DNA from: Streptomyces sp. Edi2
Lineage (GTDB): Bacteria > Actinomycetota > Actinomycetes > Streptomycetales > Streptomycetaceae
NCBI RefSeq assembly: GCF_040253635.1
Contig: NZ_JBEJGX010000003.1
Location: forward strand, 2,542,001-2,606,000
Length of the DNA stretch: 64,000 bases
Direction of reading: 5' to 3'
Each line of letters starts with the position of its first letter. Position 1 is the first letter of the stretch. Positions 33,226 through 40,720 of the stretch are shown in pieces. Both the position numbers and the translations under genes were made by a program. The notes under the pieces are model-generated. The model had not been told where the DNA came from. It did no database searches and worked only from the letters and a program-made list of their open reading frames with translations.

Positions 33226-35412
33226 TCAGATCAGCGGGCGCGGCTCCGGGTCCCGGGGCAGGCCGAGCAGCCGCTCCGCGACGACGTTCAGCTGCACCTG
33301 GGTGGTGCCGCCGGCGATGGTCAGACAGCGCGACATCAAGAAGCCGTGCAGCGCCCGTCCGCCGGCCCCTTCCCGCACCGCGCCGTCCGGCCCGAGCAGT
33401 TCCAGCGCCAGCTCGGCGACCTTCTGCTGGTGCGGGGTCTGCACCAGCTTGCGGATACTGGCGCCCGCCCCCGGCTCCAGGCCCGACACCTGCTGGAGCG
33501 TGGTGCGCAGCCCGATGCAGCCCAGGGCGTGCGCCTCGGCGGCCAGCGCGCCCACCTTCGCCCGCACCGCCGCGTCCAGCCCCGCGGCGCGGTCGAGCAG
33601 CGCCTCCAGGCCAGTGTCGAAGGTCAACTGGTCGGCCATGTGGACGCGTTCGTTGTCCAGGGTGGTGCGGGCCACCTTCCAGCCGTCGTCGACCTCGCCG
33701 ACCACCGCGTCGGCCGGCAGCAGCACATCGTCGAAGTAGACCTCGTTGAAGAGGGAGTCGCCGGTGATCTCCTTCAGCGGGCGGATGCCGATGCCGGGCG
33801 TCTTCATGTCGACGACGAAGAAGGTCAGCCCCTTGCGCTTGGGAGCCCGCGGGTCGGTGCGGGCGAGCAGGATGCCGTGGCTCGCCCCCTGGGCGGCCGA
33901 GGTCCACACCTTCTGGCCGTTGATCCGCCAGCCGCCGTCGTCCGTCCGCTCGGCGCGGGTGCGCAGGGAGGCCAGGTCCGAGCCGGCCTCGGGCTCGGAG
34001 AACAGCTGGCACCACAGCAGATCGCCCCGCAGCGACGGCAGCAGATAGCGCTCCTGCTGCTCCTGGGTGCCGTGGGCGATCAGTGAGGGGACCACCCAGG
34101 TCGCGATGCCCAGGTCGCTGATGCCGACGCCGGCGGCTGCGAACTCCTGCTGGATCGCCAGCTGCTGTACAGGGCCTGCGCCCAGTCCGTAGGGCGTGGG
34201 GAGGTGCGGCGCGGCGTAGCCGGCAGGGGCGAGTGCGCGGCGTACGGCCGCGGGGTCGAGGCCGCGTACGCCGTCGGCGACGGTGCGGGCCTCGGCCCGG
34301 TACTCCTGCGCGGCGGCGGGGAGTTCGAGGTGCAGCCCGCGCCGGGCACCGTCGGCACCGTGGCGGGCGGCGCGCAGCCGGTGGGTGTCACCGCTGCCGA
34401 GCAGCTGGCGGGCCACGGTCGCCCGCCGCAGATGGAGATGGACGTCGTGTTCCCAGGTGAAGCCGATACCGCCGAGCACCTGGAGGCAGTCCTTGGCGCA
34501 GCTGAAGGAGGCGTCCAGGGCGGTCGCGGTGGCCAGCGCCGCGACCAGGGCGCGGACCGCGGGCGGCTCGTGCAGCGCGCGGGCCGCGTCCCAGACCAGG
34601 GCGCCGGCCTGCTCGCAGCGGACGAGCATGTCGGCGCAGAGGTGTTTGACCGCCTGGAACTGGCCGATCGGACGGCCGAACTGCTCGCGTACCTTGGCGT
34701 ATTCCGTGGCGGTGCGCAGCGACCATGCGGCCGTTCCGCAGCTCTCGGCGGCGAACAGCACCCCGGCGGTGTCGCGGACGAGGTCGCTGTCGATGGCCAG
34801 CAGCCGGTCGCCGGGCACCGGAACGGCGTCCGCGCGCACCTCGGCGGTCGGCCGGGTCGGATCGGCGCCCTCCTGGACGCGTACGGACACGGTCCCGGCG
34901 TCGACGGCGAACCAGACAGTGTCCGTGGAGGTCTGCGCGGCCAGCACCAGCAGATCCGCATCGGCGCCGGCCAGGACCGGGGGCGCGGTGCCGTCCAGGA
35001 CGTAGCCTCCGGCGTGCGCCGTGGCGGTGAGGGAGCCGGGCCCCAGGGCGACGGCGGCGATGCGCTCCCCTTCGGCCAGGGCCCGCACCAGGGACCGGTG
35101 GCCGCCGGCGCGGTGCAGCAGCTCGGCGGCGAGGGTGGTGGGAAGGTAGGGGCCGGGGAGCGCGGCGCGGCCCATTTCCTCCAGCACGACGGCGAGATCG
35201 AGCAGTTCACCGCCACCACCGCCGTCGGCCTCGGGAAGGTGCAGCCCCAGCAGCCCCTGGGCTGCGAGCTGGTCCCAGTAAGCGGGCCGCCCCTGCGGTC
35301 CGTGTGCGGTGTCGAGCAGCTTGCGCACCTCTTCGGGCGGCACGGCCCGCGCGGCCCAGCCCCCCGCCGCCTCGGCCAGATCACGGTGCTCTGCTGTGAT
35401 TCCGATGCCCAT
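33226..35412 (-). CDS. Double-domain acyl-CoA dehydrogenase (FadE34-like)
   Basis: A 728-residue protein made of two acyl-CoA dehydrogenase domains in tandem, as in FadE34, a fused version of the heteromeric steroid acyl-CoA dehydrogenases (ChsE type). The first half opens MGIGITAEHRDLAEAAG and contains LGLHLPEADGG, EYAKVREQFGRPIGQFQAVKH and QVLGGIGFTWEHDVH. The second (from about residue 375) contains CQLFSEPEAGSDLASL, INGQKVWTSAAQGA and ends CLTIAGGTTQVQLNVVAERLLG. It introduces an alpha-beta double bond into acyl-CoA using FAD. A perfect KstR-type site lies 12 bases before the ATG at 35412. Likely co-transcribed with the SCP2-thiolase gene. Confidence 0.92.
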   Translation of the reverse strand: MGIGITAEHRDLAEAAGGWAARAVPPEEVRKLLDTAHGPQGRPAYWDQLAAQGLLGLHLPEADGGGGGELLDLAVVLEEMGRAALPGPYLPTTLAAELLHRAGGHRSLVRALAEGERIAAVALGPGSLTATAHAGGYVLDGTAPPVLAGADADLLVLAAQTSTDTVWFAVDAGTVSVRVQEGADPTRPTAEVRADAVPVPGDRLLAIDSDLVRDTAGVLFAAESCGTAAWSLRTATEYAKVREQFGRPIGQFQAVKHLCADMLVRCEQAGALVWDAARALHEPPAVRALVAALATATALDASFSCAKDCLQVLGGIGFTWEHDVHLHLRRATVARQLLGSGDTHRLRAARHGADGARRGLHLELPAAAQEYRAEARTVADGVRGLDPAAVRRALAPAGYAAPHLPTPYGLGAGPVQQLAIQQEFAAAGVGISDLGIATWVVPSLIAHGTQEQQERYLLPSLRGDLLWCQLFSEPEAGSDLASLRTRAERTDDGGWRINGQKVWTSAAQGASHGILLARTDPRAPKRKGLTFFVVDMKTPGIGIRPLKEITGDSLFNEVYFDDVLLPADAVVGEVDDGWKVARTTLDNERVHMADQLTFDTGLEALLDRAAGLDAAVRAKVGALAAEAHALGCIGLRTTLQQVSGLEPGAGASIRKLVQTPHQQKVAELALELLGPDGAVREGAGGRALHGFLMSRCLTIAGGTTQVQLNVVAERLLGLPRDPEPRPLI

Positions 35413-35423
35413 ACGGCACAGAC

Positions 35424-35437
35424 TAGAACACGTTTCA
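35424..35437. promoter_or_regulatory. KstR-type operator (perfect) at the acyl-CoA dehydrogenase start
   Basis: TAGAACACGTTTCA matches TNNAACNNGTTNNA and lies 12 bases upstream of the ATG, overlapping where the promoter or ribosome site must be. Confidence 0.82.
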
Positions 35438-35598
35438 TTCTGACGGAAGGTCAGGAATGGAGTGGAGTGGGGTGGGGTGGGGTGGAGAGGTGGGGTGGTG
35501 TCTTGTCTCGCTGAACCCTGCGAAGTCCGGGCATAGGTTGCGAGGGATCTTGCGAGGTCCCGCGTTACCTTGCGAGCGGACCTGGCGTTAGACCATCC

Positions 35599-36198
35599 GT
35601 GGAAGCTGGGTTACGCATGCTGGCCGGCGGCGCACAGGGGCCGCCCGCCGATGGATTCGAGGTCGGGTACGTCGAGCAAGATGGATCGGAACTACGCCGG
35701 CCGCTGGCCGATGTGTGGTCAGTACGGTTCGAGGACGTCGCGCCGGTACGCGCGTTCAAGTCGTACAAAGGGCAGCGGCACCTGCCAGGGCTGTGGTGGT
35801 CGTCGACGACGGACGGGCACATCGGGTACGAGTCCTGGCTGGAACGTGATCACGTGATGCTGATGGACTTTGACCCGTCCGTGGTGGCGGTGTCGTCACA
35901 GCCATTTTGGCTGTTCTGGATGTCGGGGAACAGCAAGGGCCTCTCGCACGTGCCGGCCTACTTCGCACGGCGGGAAGACGGCTCCGCAGTGGTGTTCGAC
36001 TGCCGCCCTACGGAACGGCGCCGGCCTCGAGACTGGGAGAAGTTCGAGGCGACGCGGGCGGCCTGCGATCGGGTGGGGTGGGAGTTCCGGCTGGTGGGGG
36101 CACCGGACGAGATGCGGTCGGCCGGCCGCTGCTGCGGTCGTTCACCTGGGCGCAGTGGCGGCCGGTGCTGGGGCTGGCGCTGGTCTTCGCCACGATGA
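35599..36198 (+). pseudogene. TnsA-like transposon endonuclease gene, 3'-truncated
   Basis: The first 172 codons encode a TnsA-like heteromeric transposase endonuclease subunit of the streptomycete type: GFEVGYVEQDGS, FKSYKGQRHLPGLWWSST, IGYESWLERDHVMLMDFDP, AVSSQPFWLFW, HVPAYFARREDGSAVVFDCRP and WEFRLVGAP. In Tn7, TnsA cuts the 5' strand at the transposon ends. After about 36115 the homology stops abruptly and the frame continues as Arg/Gly-rich nonsense antiparallel to nothing recognisable, because the DNA becomes an EamA transporter gene in another frame. No TnsB/TnsC partner is nearby. Codon 5 is the rare TTA (35611). This is a relic, probably of an excised or deleted element. Confidence 0.78.
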
Positions 36199-36839
36199 AC
36201 CTGTCGCTCTACACGGCCATCGACCGCATCGGGCTCGGGCTGGCCGTCACACTGGAGTTCCTCGGCCCGCTGACCGTGGCGCTGGCCGGCTCCCGACGCC
36301 GGACCGACGCGCTCTGCGCGCTGGCCGCCGCGGCCGCGGTCGTCGTGCTGGCCCGTCCCTCCCCGTCCACCGACTACCCGGGCATCGGCCTGGCCCTGCT
36401 GGCCGCGGTGTGCTGGGGCTGTTACGTCGTGCTCAACCGCACCGTCGACCGGCGGCTGCCCGGCCTGGAGGGTTCGGCCGCGGCCGCGGCCATCTCCGGC
36501 GCGCTCTACCTCCCCGTCGGCGCCCTGGTGCTCTGGCACCGCCCGCCCACCCTTGCCGCCCTCGCCTGCGCGCTGGCCGCCGGAGTGCTCTCCTCGGCGG
36601 TGCCGTTCCTCTCCGATCTGCTGGCGCTGCGCCGCGTCCCGGCGCACTTCTTCGGCGTGTTCATGAGCGTGAGTCCGGTCTTCGCCGCTCTGGTCGGCCT
36701 GATCGTGCTGGACCAGGCCCTCGACACGGCCGCGTGGGCGGCGATCCTGGTGATCGTCGGCGCGAACGCCGTCGCCGTCACCGCAGCCTCCCCAGGTGTC
36801 AGGCGTCGAGCGAGCCGAAGAAGGCACGGACGTCGGTGA
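36120..36839 (+). pseudogene. EamA/RhtA-family transporter, 5'-truncated
   Basis: An EamA drug/metabolite exporter lacking its N-terminal helices. The recognisable part starts at RPLLRSFTWAQWRPVLGLAL and runs through MNLSLYTAIDRIGLGLAVTLEFLGPLTVA (shown here only as landmark helices), WGCYVVLNRTVDRRLPG, LLALRRVPAHFFGVFMS and IVLDQAL. Family members have ten helices in about 300 residues; only about 225 residues of homology remain and the frame upstream is TnsA-derived. No ribosome site is seen before an internal start. The 3' end overlaps the convergent epoxide-hydrolase-like gene by 41 bases. Probably non-functional. Confidence 0.75.
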
Positions 36840-37944
36840 CGAACGCCTCCGGCTGCTCCAGGGCGAGGAAGTTGCCGCCGCGCTCCAGCTCGGTCCAGTG
36901 GGTGATGTTGTGGTCGCGCTCGGCGAAGCGCCGGATGGCGATGTCGGTGTGCAGGGCGACGGCCACGCCGGTCGGGACGGTGCCGCGCGGCTTCGGGGCC
37001 CAGGCGCTCGGGTCGTGGCCCGACTCGTAGTACAGGTTCGCCGAGGAGCCCGCCGTACCGCTGAACCAGTAGACGCTGATGTTGGTCAGCAGCCGGTCGC
37101 GGCCCACAGCGTCCTCGGGGAGCTCGGCGGCGGGGTCCGTCCACTCCTTGAACTTCTCGGCGATCCAGGCGAGTTGGCCGACCGGCGAGTCATGCAGTCC
37201 ATAGGCGACGGTCTGCGGGCGGGTGGACTGGATGGCGTTGAAGCCCATCATGTCCTGCTGGAAGTTCTCCATCCGGGCCAGCCGCTCCTGCTCCGGACCG
37301 GTCAGTCCTTCGAGCTCGGCGGGGTCCCCGGAAGGGAAGGTGACCAGGCCGTTGACGTGGACACCGATGACCCGGTCCGGAGCCTGGCGGCCCATCTCGG
37401 CGGCGATCCAGGCGCCGCCACCCGTGCCCTGGACGCCGTACGAGTCGTGGCCGAGCCGCGCCATCAGCTCGACGAACGCGCCCGCGATCCGGCCGGTGTT
37501 CCAGCCGGCCTCGCCGAGCGGACCGGAGAAGCCGGTGCCGGGGGTCGAGGTCACGACGACGTGGAAGTCCTCCGTCAGCGGCCGGATGACCTCGGCGAAC
37601 TGCACGAACGAGCAGGGCCAGTCGTGCATCAGAAGCAGCGGAACGGCCGCCGGGTTCTGCGAACGGACGTGCAGGAAGTGGATGTTCTGGCCGTCGATCT
37701 CGGTGGTGAACTGCGGGAACTCATTGAGCTCCGCCTCCGCCTTGCGCCAGTCGAAACCATCGGCCCAGTACGCGGCCAGGTCCTTGAGATAGGCGCTGGG
37801 TACACCCCGGCTCCAGCCGGCGCCGGGGATCTCGCTGCCCCAGCGGGTACGTGCCAACCGCTCGCGCAGGTCGTCGAGTTCGGCCTGCGGAACGTCGATG
37901 CGGAAGGGATGGATCCGGGCGTCGGTGTTGCTGCTGTTCTCCAT
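36799..37944 (-). CDS. Epoxide-hydrolase-like alpha/beta protein lacking catalytic residues
   Basis: A 381-residue protein with the full architecture of the EHN-type epoxide hydrolases: N-terminal EHN domain (FRIDVPQAELDDLRERLARTRW) and an alpha/beta-hydrolase fold. The catalytic motifs are altered. The oxyanion HGWPGS motif reads HDWPCS. The nucleophile elbow, normally Q-G-G-D-x-G, reads VQGTGGGAW with no Asp. The C-terminal GGHF motif reads RGGNFLALEQP, with Asn for the base His. The rest is well conserved, so the fold is likely intact but epoxide hydrolysis is unlikely. Divergent from a WYL regulator with a shared palindrome between them. Confidence 0.85.
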   Translation of the reverse strand: MENSSNTDARIHPFRIDVPQAELDDLRERLARTRWGSEIPGAGWSRGVPSAYLKDLAAYWADGFDWRKAEAELNEFPQFTTEIDGQNIHFLHVRSQNPAAVPLLLMHDWPCSFVQFAEVIRPLTEDFHVVVTSTPGTGFSGPLGEAGWNTGRIAGAFVELMARLGHDSYGVQGTGGGAWIAAEMGRQAPDRVIGVHVNGLVTFPSGDPAELEGLTGPEQERLARMENFQQDMMGFNAIQSTRPQTVAYGLHDSPVGQLAWIAEKFKEWTDPAAELPEDAVGRDRLLTNISVYWFSGTAGSSANLYYESGHDPSAWAPKPRGTVPTGVAVALHTDIAIRRFAERDHNITHWTELERGGNFLALEQPEAFVTDVRAFFGSLDA

Positions 37945-37966
37945 GGGTAAAACAGTAATCTGGATA

Positions 37967-37985
37967 TAGGCACGGTACGTGCCTA
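37967..37985. promoter_or_regulatory. Palindromic operator between the epoxide-hydrolase-like and WYL genes
   Basis: TAGGCAC-GGTAC-GTGCCTA is a perfect 7+7 inverted repeat in the 63-base gap between divergent starts. It is the likely binding site of the WYL regulator for control of both genes. Confidence 0.7.
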
Positions 37986-38007
37986 ATTGAAGAACAGGCT
38001 GGGTCCC

Positions 38008-38973
38008 ATGCTTGATACCTCCGCACGTCTGCTGCGCCTGCTCTCCCTGTTACAGACACCGAGGGAATGGCCGGGCTCCGAACTGGCCGAGCGTCTCGGG
38101 GTGAGCGGCCGAACCGTCCGTAACGACATCGACCGGCTGCGTGAGCTCGGCTACCCCGTGGACGCCACCCGTGGAGCCACCGGCGGCTACCGGCTGGGTG
38201 CCGGGGCGGCCATGCCTCCGCTGCTCCTGGAGGACGAGGAGGCCGTCGCCGTGACGATCGCCCTGCGCATCGCGGCACAGGGCGCCGTTCCCGGCACCGA
38301 GGAGACTTCGTTACAGGCGCTGACCAAGCTGGAACAGGTGCTGCCCTCGCGGCTGCGCCAGCGGGTGCGGGCGCTCCAGACGTACACCGTGACCGTGCCG
38401 GCCGACCGCCCCGCCCCGGCCGTCTCGGCGGACGTGCTCACCACCCTGGTCTCCGCCTGCCGTGACCGGGAGCGACTGCGCTTCGACTACCTGGACCACG
38501 CCGGCTCGCCCACCCGCCGCGTCGTGGAGCCGTACCGGGCGGTGAACTCGGGGCAGCGCTGGTACCTGGTCGCGTGGGACGTCGAGCGCGAGGACTGGCG
38601 CACCTTCCGCGTCGACCGGATCGAGCCCCGCACCCCGACCGGACCGCGCTTCCCTCCGCGCGAACCGCCCGGCGGCGACGTGGCGGCGTACGTCTCCCGA
38701 CGGGTGTCGGCCGCGGCCTGGCGCCACCACACACGGGTGACCGTGCATGCCCCCGCGTCGTCGGTGATCGAGCGGATCAACCCCGCCGTCGGCACCGTCG
38801 AGGCGCTCGACGCCGACACCTGCGTCCTGACCACCGGCGCCGACACCGTGCAGACCCTCGCGGTCTACCTGGGCATGCTCGACCTCGACTTCGATGTCAC
38901 CGAACCCGCGGAACTGGTCGACCACCTGCGCCGGCTCGCGGAGCGCTACGCCCGTTCCACACGCACCGATTGA
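38008..38973 (+). CDS. YafY-type transcriptional regulator with HTH and WYL domain
   Basis: A 321-residue regulator: N-terminal DeoR-like HTH (LSLLQTPREWPGSELAERLGVSGRTVRNDIDRL is split here as WPGSELAERLGVSGRT and VRNDIDRLRELGYPVDA), then GGYRLGAGAAMPPLLLEDEEA, a WYL domain with RFDYLDHAGSPTRRVVEPY and RWYLVAWDVEREDWRTFRVDRI, and a C-terminal WCX extension. WYL domains sense small ligands or nucleic acid. It carries two rare TTA codons (38050 and 38311), suggesting dependence on the bldA tRNA. The ATG at 38008 is preferred to an in-frame TTG at 37987. Confidence 0.92.
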   Translation: MLDTSARLLRLLSLLQTPREWPGSELAERLGVSGRTVRNDIDRLRELGYPVDATRGATGGYRLGAGAAMPPLLLEDEEAVAVTIALRIAAQGAVPGTEETSLQALTKLEQVLPSRLRQRVRALQTYTVTVPADRPAPAVSADVLTTLVSACRDRERLRFDYLDHAGSPTRRVVEPYRAVNSGQRWYLVAWDVEREDWRTFRVDRIEPRTPTGPRFPPREPPGGDVAAYVSRRVSAAAWRHHTRVTVHAPASSVIERINPAVGTVEALDADTCVLTTGADTVQTLAVYLGMLDLDFDVTEPAELVDHLRRLAERYARSTRTD

Positions 38974-39002
38974 GTACCGTCGCGTTCTTCGAGCCCGCCG
39001 GA

Positions 39003-39641
39003 TCAGCCGTGGGCGGCGAGGAAGGCGCGGACGCCGGCAGCGGCGTAGTGGTCGAGGTCTGCCTCGGTGTGCTGGGCACTGCCGTGGAACATGCCCTTGT
39101 TCACGGGGATCCACAGCAACAGGCCAGCGAAGTGATGGGCCGCCAGCATCGCGTCGTCGGTCCGGAGCAGGCCCGCGTCGGTGAGGTGCCGGAAGGTCTC
39201 CGCCAGGGTGACCAGAACCCTTTCGAAGCCCTGCTCGTACCAGGCGGCACCCAGCTCGGGGAAGGCATCGGCGTTGGCGATGATCAGACGTCGCAGCTGA
39301 AGGACCTGGGGCTGGGTGAGGGTGACCAGGAACTGGCGGGCGAGCCGGGTCAGGTTCTCTTCCAGGGCATCGGCGTCCGCGGGGACGGCGGCCACCACGT
39401 CGATCACGCCGTCGATGCGATCAGTGGTGGCCAGGACGATTTCGGAGAACAGCTTTTCCTTGTCCGCGAAGTGCTTGTAGACCGTCTGCTTGGACACCGC
39501 GGCCAGTTTCGCGATGACAACATTCCGGGCACCAGCGACAAGCGACTGCTCCTGCAACTCGTCTACAAACGCTCTCCGTTTCCACCCACGCAGCCACACC
39601 CGACGACCCAGCGCGACCTTGTCCCCGATCTCACTCTGCAC
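39003..39641 (-). CDS. TetR-family regulator with divergent N-terminus
   Basis: A TetR-type protein of about 212 residues. The recognition helix is clear (KLAAVSKQTVYKHFADKEKLF) and the C-terminal domain (EENLTRLARQFLVTL, QVLQLRRLIIANADAFPELG, AAHHFAGLLLWIPVNKGMF) matches the TetR_C class common in actinobacteria. The first helices before the HTH are poorly conserved (RAFVDELQEQSLVAGARNVVIA), where one expects a pattern like ELFLEHGYLGTSMDEIA. The start at 39641 is therefore uncertain and the N-terminus may be degenerate. The neighbour is a divergent DUF4259 gene. Confidence 0.72.
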   Translation of the reverse strand: MQSEIGDKVALGRRVWLRGWKRRAFVDELQEQSLVAGARNVVIAKLAAVSKQTVYKHFADKEKLFSEIVLATTDRIDGVIDVVAAVPADADALEENLTRLARQFLVTLTQPQVLQLRRLIIANADAFPELGAAWYEQGFERVLVTLAETFRHLTDAGLLRTDDAMLAAHHFAGLLLWIPVNKGMFHGSAQHTEADLDHYAAAGVRAFLAAHG

Positions 39642-39702
39642 AGGCAGCCCATGTCAGTCCTGCCTGGCACGATGCCTGGACATCACACGAGCAGGAGAGA
39701 AC

Positions 39703-40134
39703 ATGGGAACCTGGGACGTCGGCCCCTTCGACAATGACACTGCTGCCGACTTCTCTTACACCCTCGACGAGACAGCCGAGGGCAAACGGGAAGGCATCAT
39801 CCGCTCGGCGCTGGCCCGCGCGGTCGACACCCATGGCTACCTCGACCACGACATCTCGGTGGAGGCAATCGCCGCGGCAGCACTGGTCGCCGCGCAGTGC
39901 CCTGGAGGCGAGCCCATCACCACTGCCTACGGGCCGGACCTGCCCATCCCCAAGCTACCCACCGACCTCCGCGAGCTCGCCGTCCACGCCCTCGACCGAG
40001 TCGTCACCGAGCCATCTGAGCTCATGGAACTCTGGGGTGAAAGCGATGAAGATGGCCCTTGGCGAGCCACGCTCTCCCAGCTCCGAAACGCTCTCCTGCC
40101 ACCGGCTCCGGGAGAACAGCTCAGCCTGATCTGA
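39703..40134 (+). CDS. DUF4259 protein
   Basis: A 143-residue cytosolic protein. The N-terminus MGTWDVGPFDNDTAADF is the DUF4259 signature found in many actinobacteria. The rest is helical and acidic (SELMELWGESDEDGPWRATLSQLRN). The ATG at 39703 has AGGAGA seven bases upstream. The function is unknown; some members lie near toxin-immunity loci, but nothing here supports that. It is divergent from the TetR gene. Confidence 0.88.
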   Translation: MGTWDVGPFDNDTAADFSYTLDETAEGKREGIIRSALARAVDTHGYLDHDISVEAIAAAALVAAQCPGGEPITTAYGPDLPIPKLPTDLRELAVHALDRVVTEPSELMELWGESDEDGPWRATLSQLRNALLPPAPGEQLSLI

Positions 40135-40431
40135 GACACCTCACCCAAGCGGAACCAAACATCACCCCGGTGCCCAACACGCCACCGATAATGCAACCTA
40201 CGGTGAGACGTTCTGGCCCTCGCGGCCCTAGCGAAGGTTGCGAATCGCAGGTCACCAGGACCGGTTCTCGAAAGGTTCAGTCGGACAGGACAGGTGGGGT
40301 GGGGTGGGGTGGGCTTGCGTGGAGCGGGGCGGGAGTTGGGCAGCGTGGGGCAGGGCAGGGCGGCGCTGTCGCCGGTCAGGCTTTCGGAACGGGGCCCCGC
40401 CCGCCGCGCGCACCATGAAGACGTCGATCGG
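40135..40431. other. Intergenic tract with G-rich repeats
   Basis: No supported gene. It contains (GGGGT)n at about 40290-40312, which could form a G-quadruplex, and further G-rich sequence to 40370. A similar G-rich tract lies at about 35458-35505. Confidence 0.6.
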
Positions 40432-40587
40432 ATCCGCACGCATGACCACGGCCCGCAGCTCCGCGATCATCTCGACGTCCGCCACCTGTGCGGAACGCAG
40501 CACCCACCCCGAGCGACGCACCGAGTCGATCCGTTCGGGCAGCGCCGCGTCAGGCTGCGTCCCGCCCCCTATCGACCCGGCATCCAT
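40432..40587 (-). pseudogene. GNAT acetyltransferase gene fragment (5' part only)
   Basis: An ATG at 40587 starts a frame whose residues 25-52 (SGWVLRSAQVADVEMIAE, LRAVVMRAD) look like the first strand and helix of a GNAT N-acetyltransferase. After RAD the homology stops and the frame runs on as Pro/His/Arg-rich sequence over the G-rich tract. The acetyl-CoA binding motif is absent, so this is a remnant. Confidence 0.55.
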
Positions 40588-40665
40588 GACCGGAGTATCT
40601 CAGCCGGCCTGCTGCGTTAACTCGCGGCAGGGGAGGCCGTGTTCCCCGCAAAGAAGGGTATGTTT

Positions 40666-40697
40666 GCACTAGTACAGAACCCACTTGCTCCTAGTGC
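40666..40697. promoter_or_regulatory. Inverted repeat upstream of GNAT gene
   Basis: GCACTAG (40666-40672) and CTAGTGC (40691-40697) form a 7+7 inverted repeat with 18 bases between, ending 24 bases before the acetyltransferase ATG. Possible operator; the regulator is unknown. Confidence 0.4.
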
Positions 40698-40720
40698 GAT
40701 GCTCGGATAGCTTCTGCGTC

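Noticed and set aside
22379..35412. Treating the whole 22-35 kb region as one catabolic gene cluster
   Set aside because: The ABC/two-component operon and the MFS gene in the middle show no KstR-type site and no pathway link; the catabolic genes are only interleaved with them.
36799..37944. Called as an active epoxide hydrolase
   Set aside because: The nucleophile Asp and base His positions are Gly and Asn, so activity cannot be assumed from the fold.
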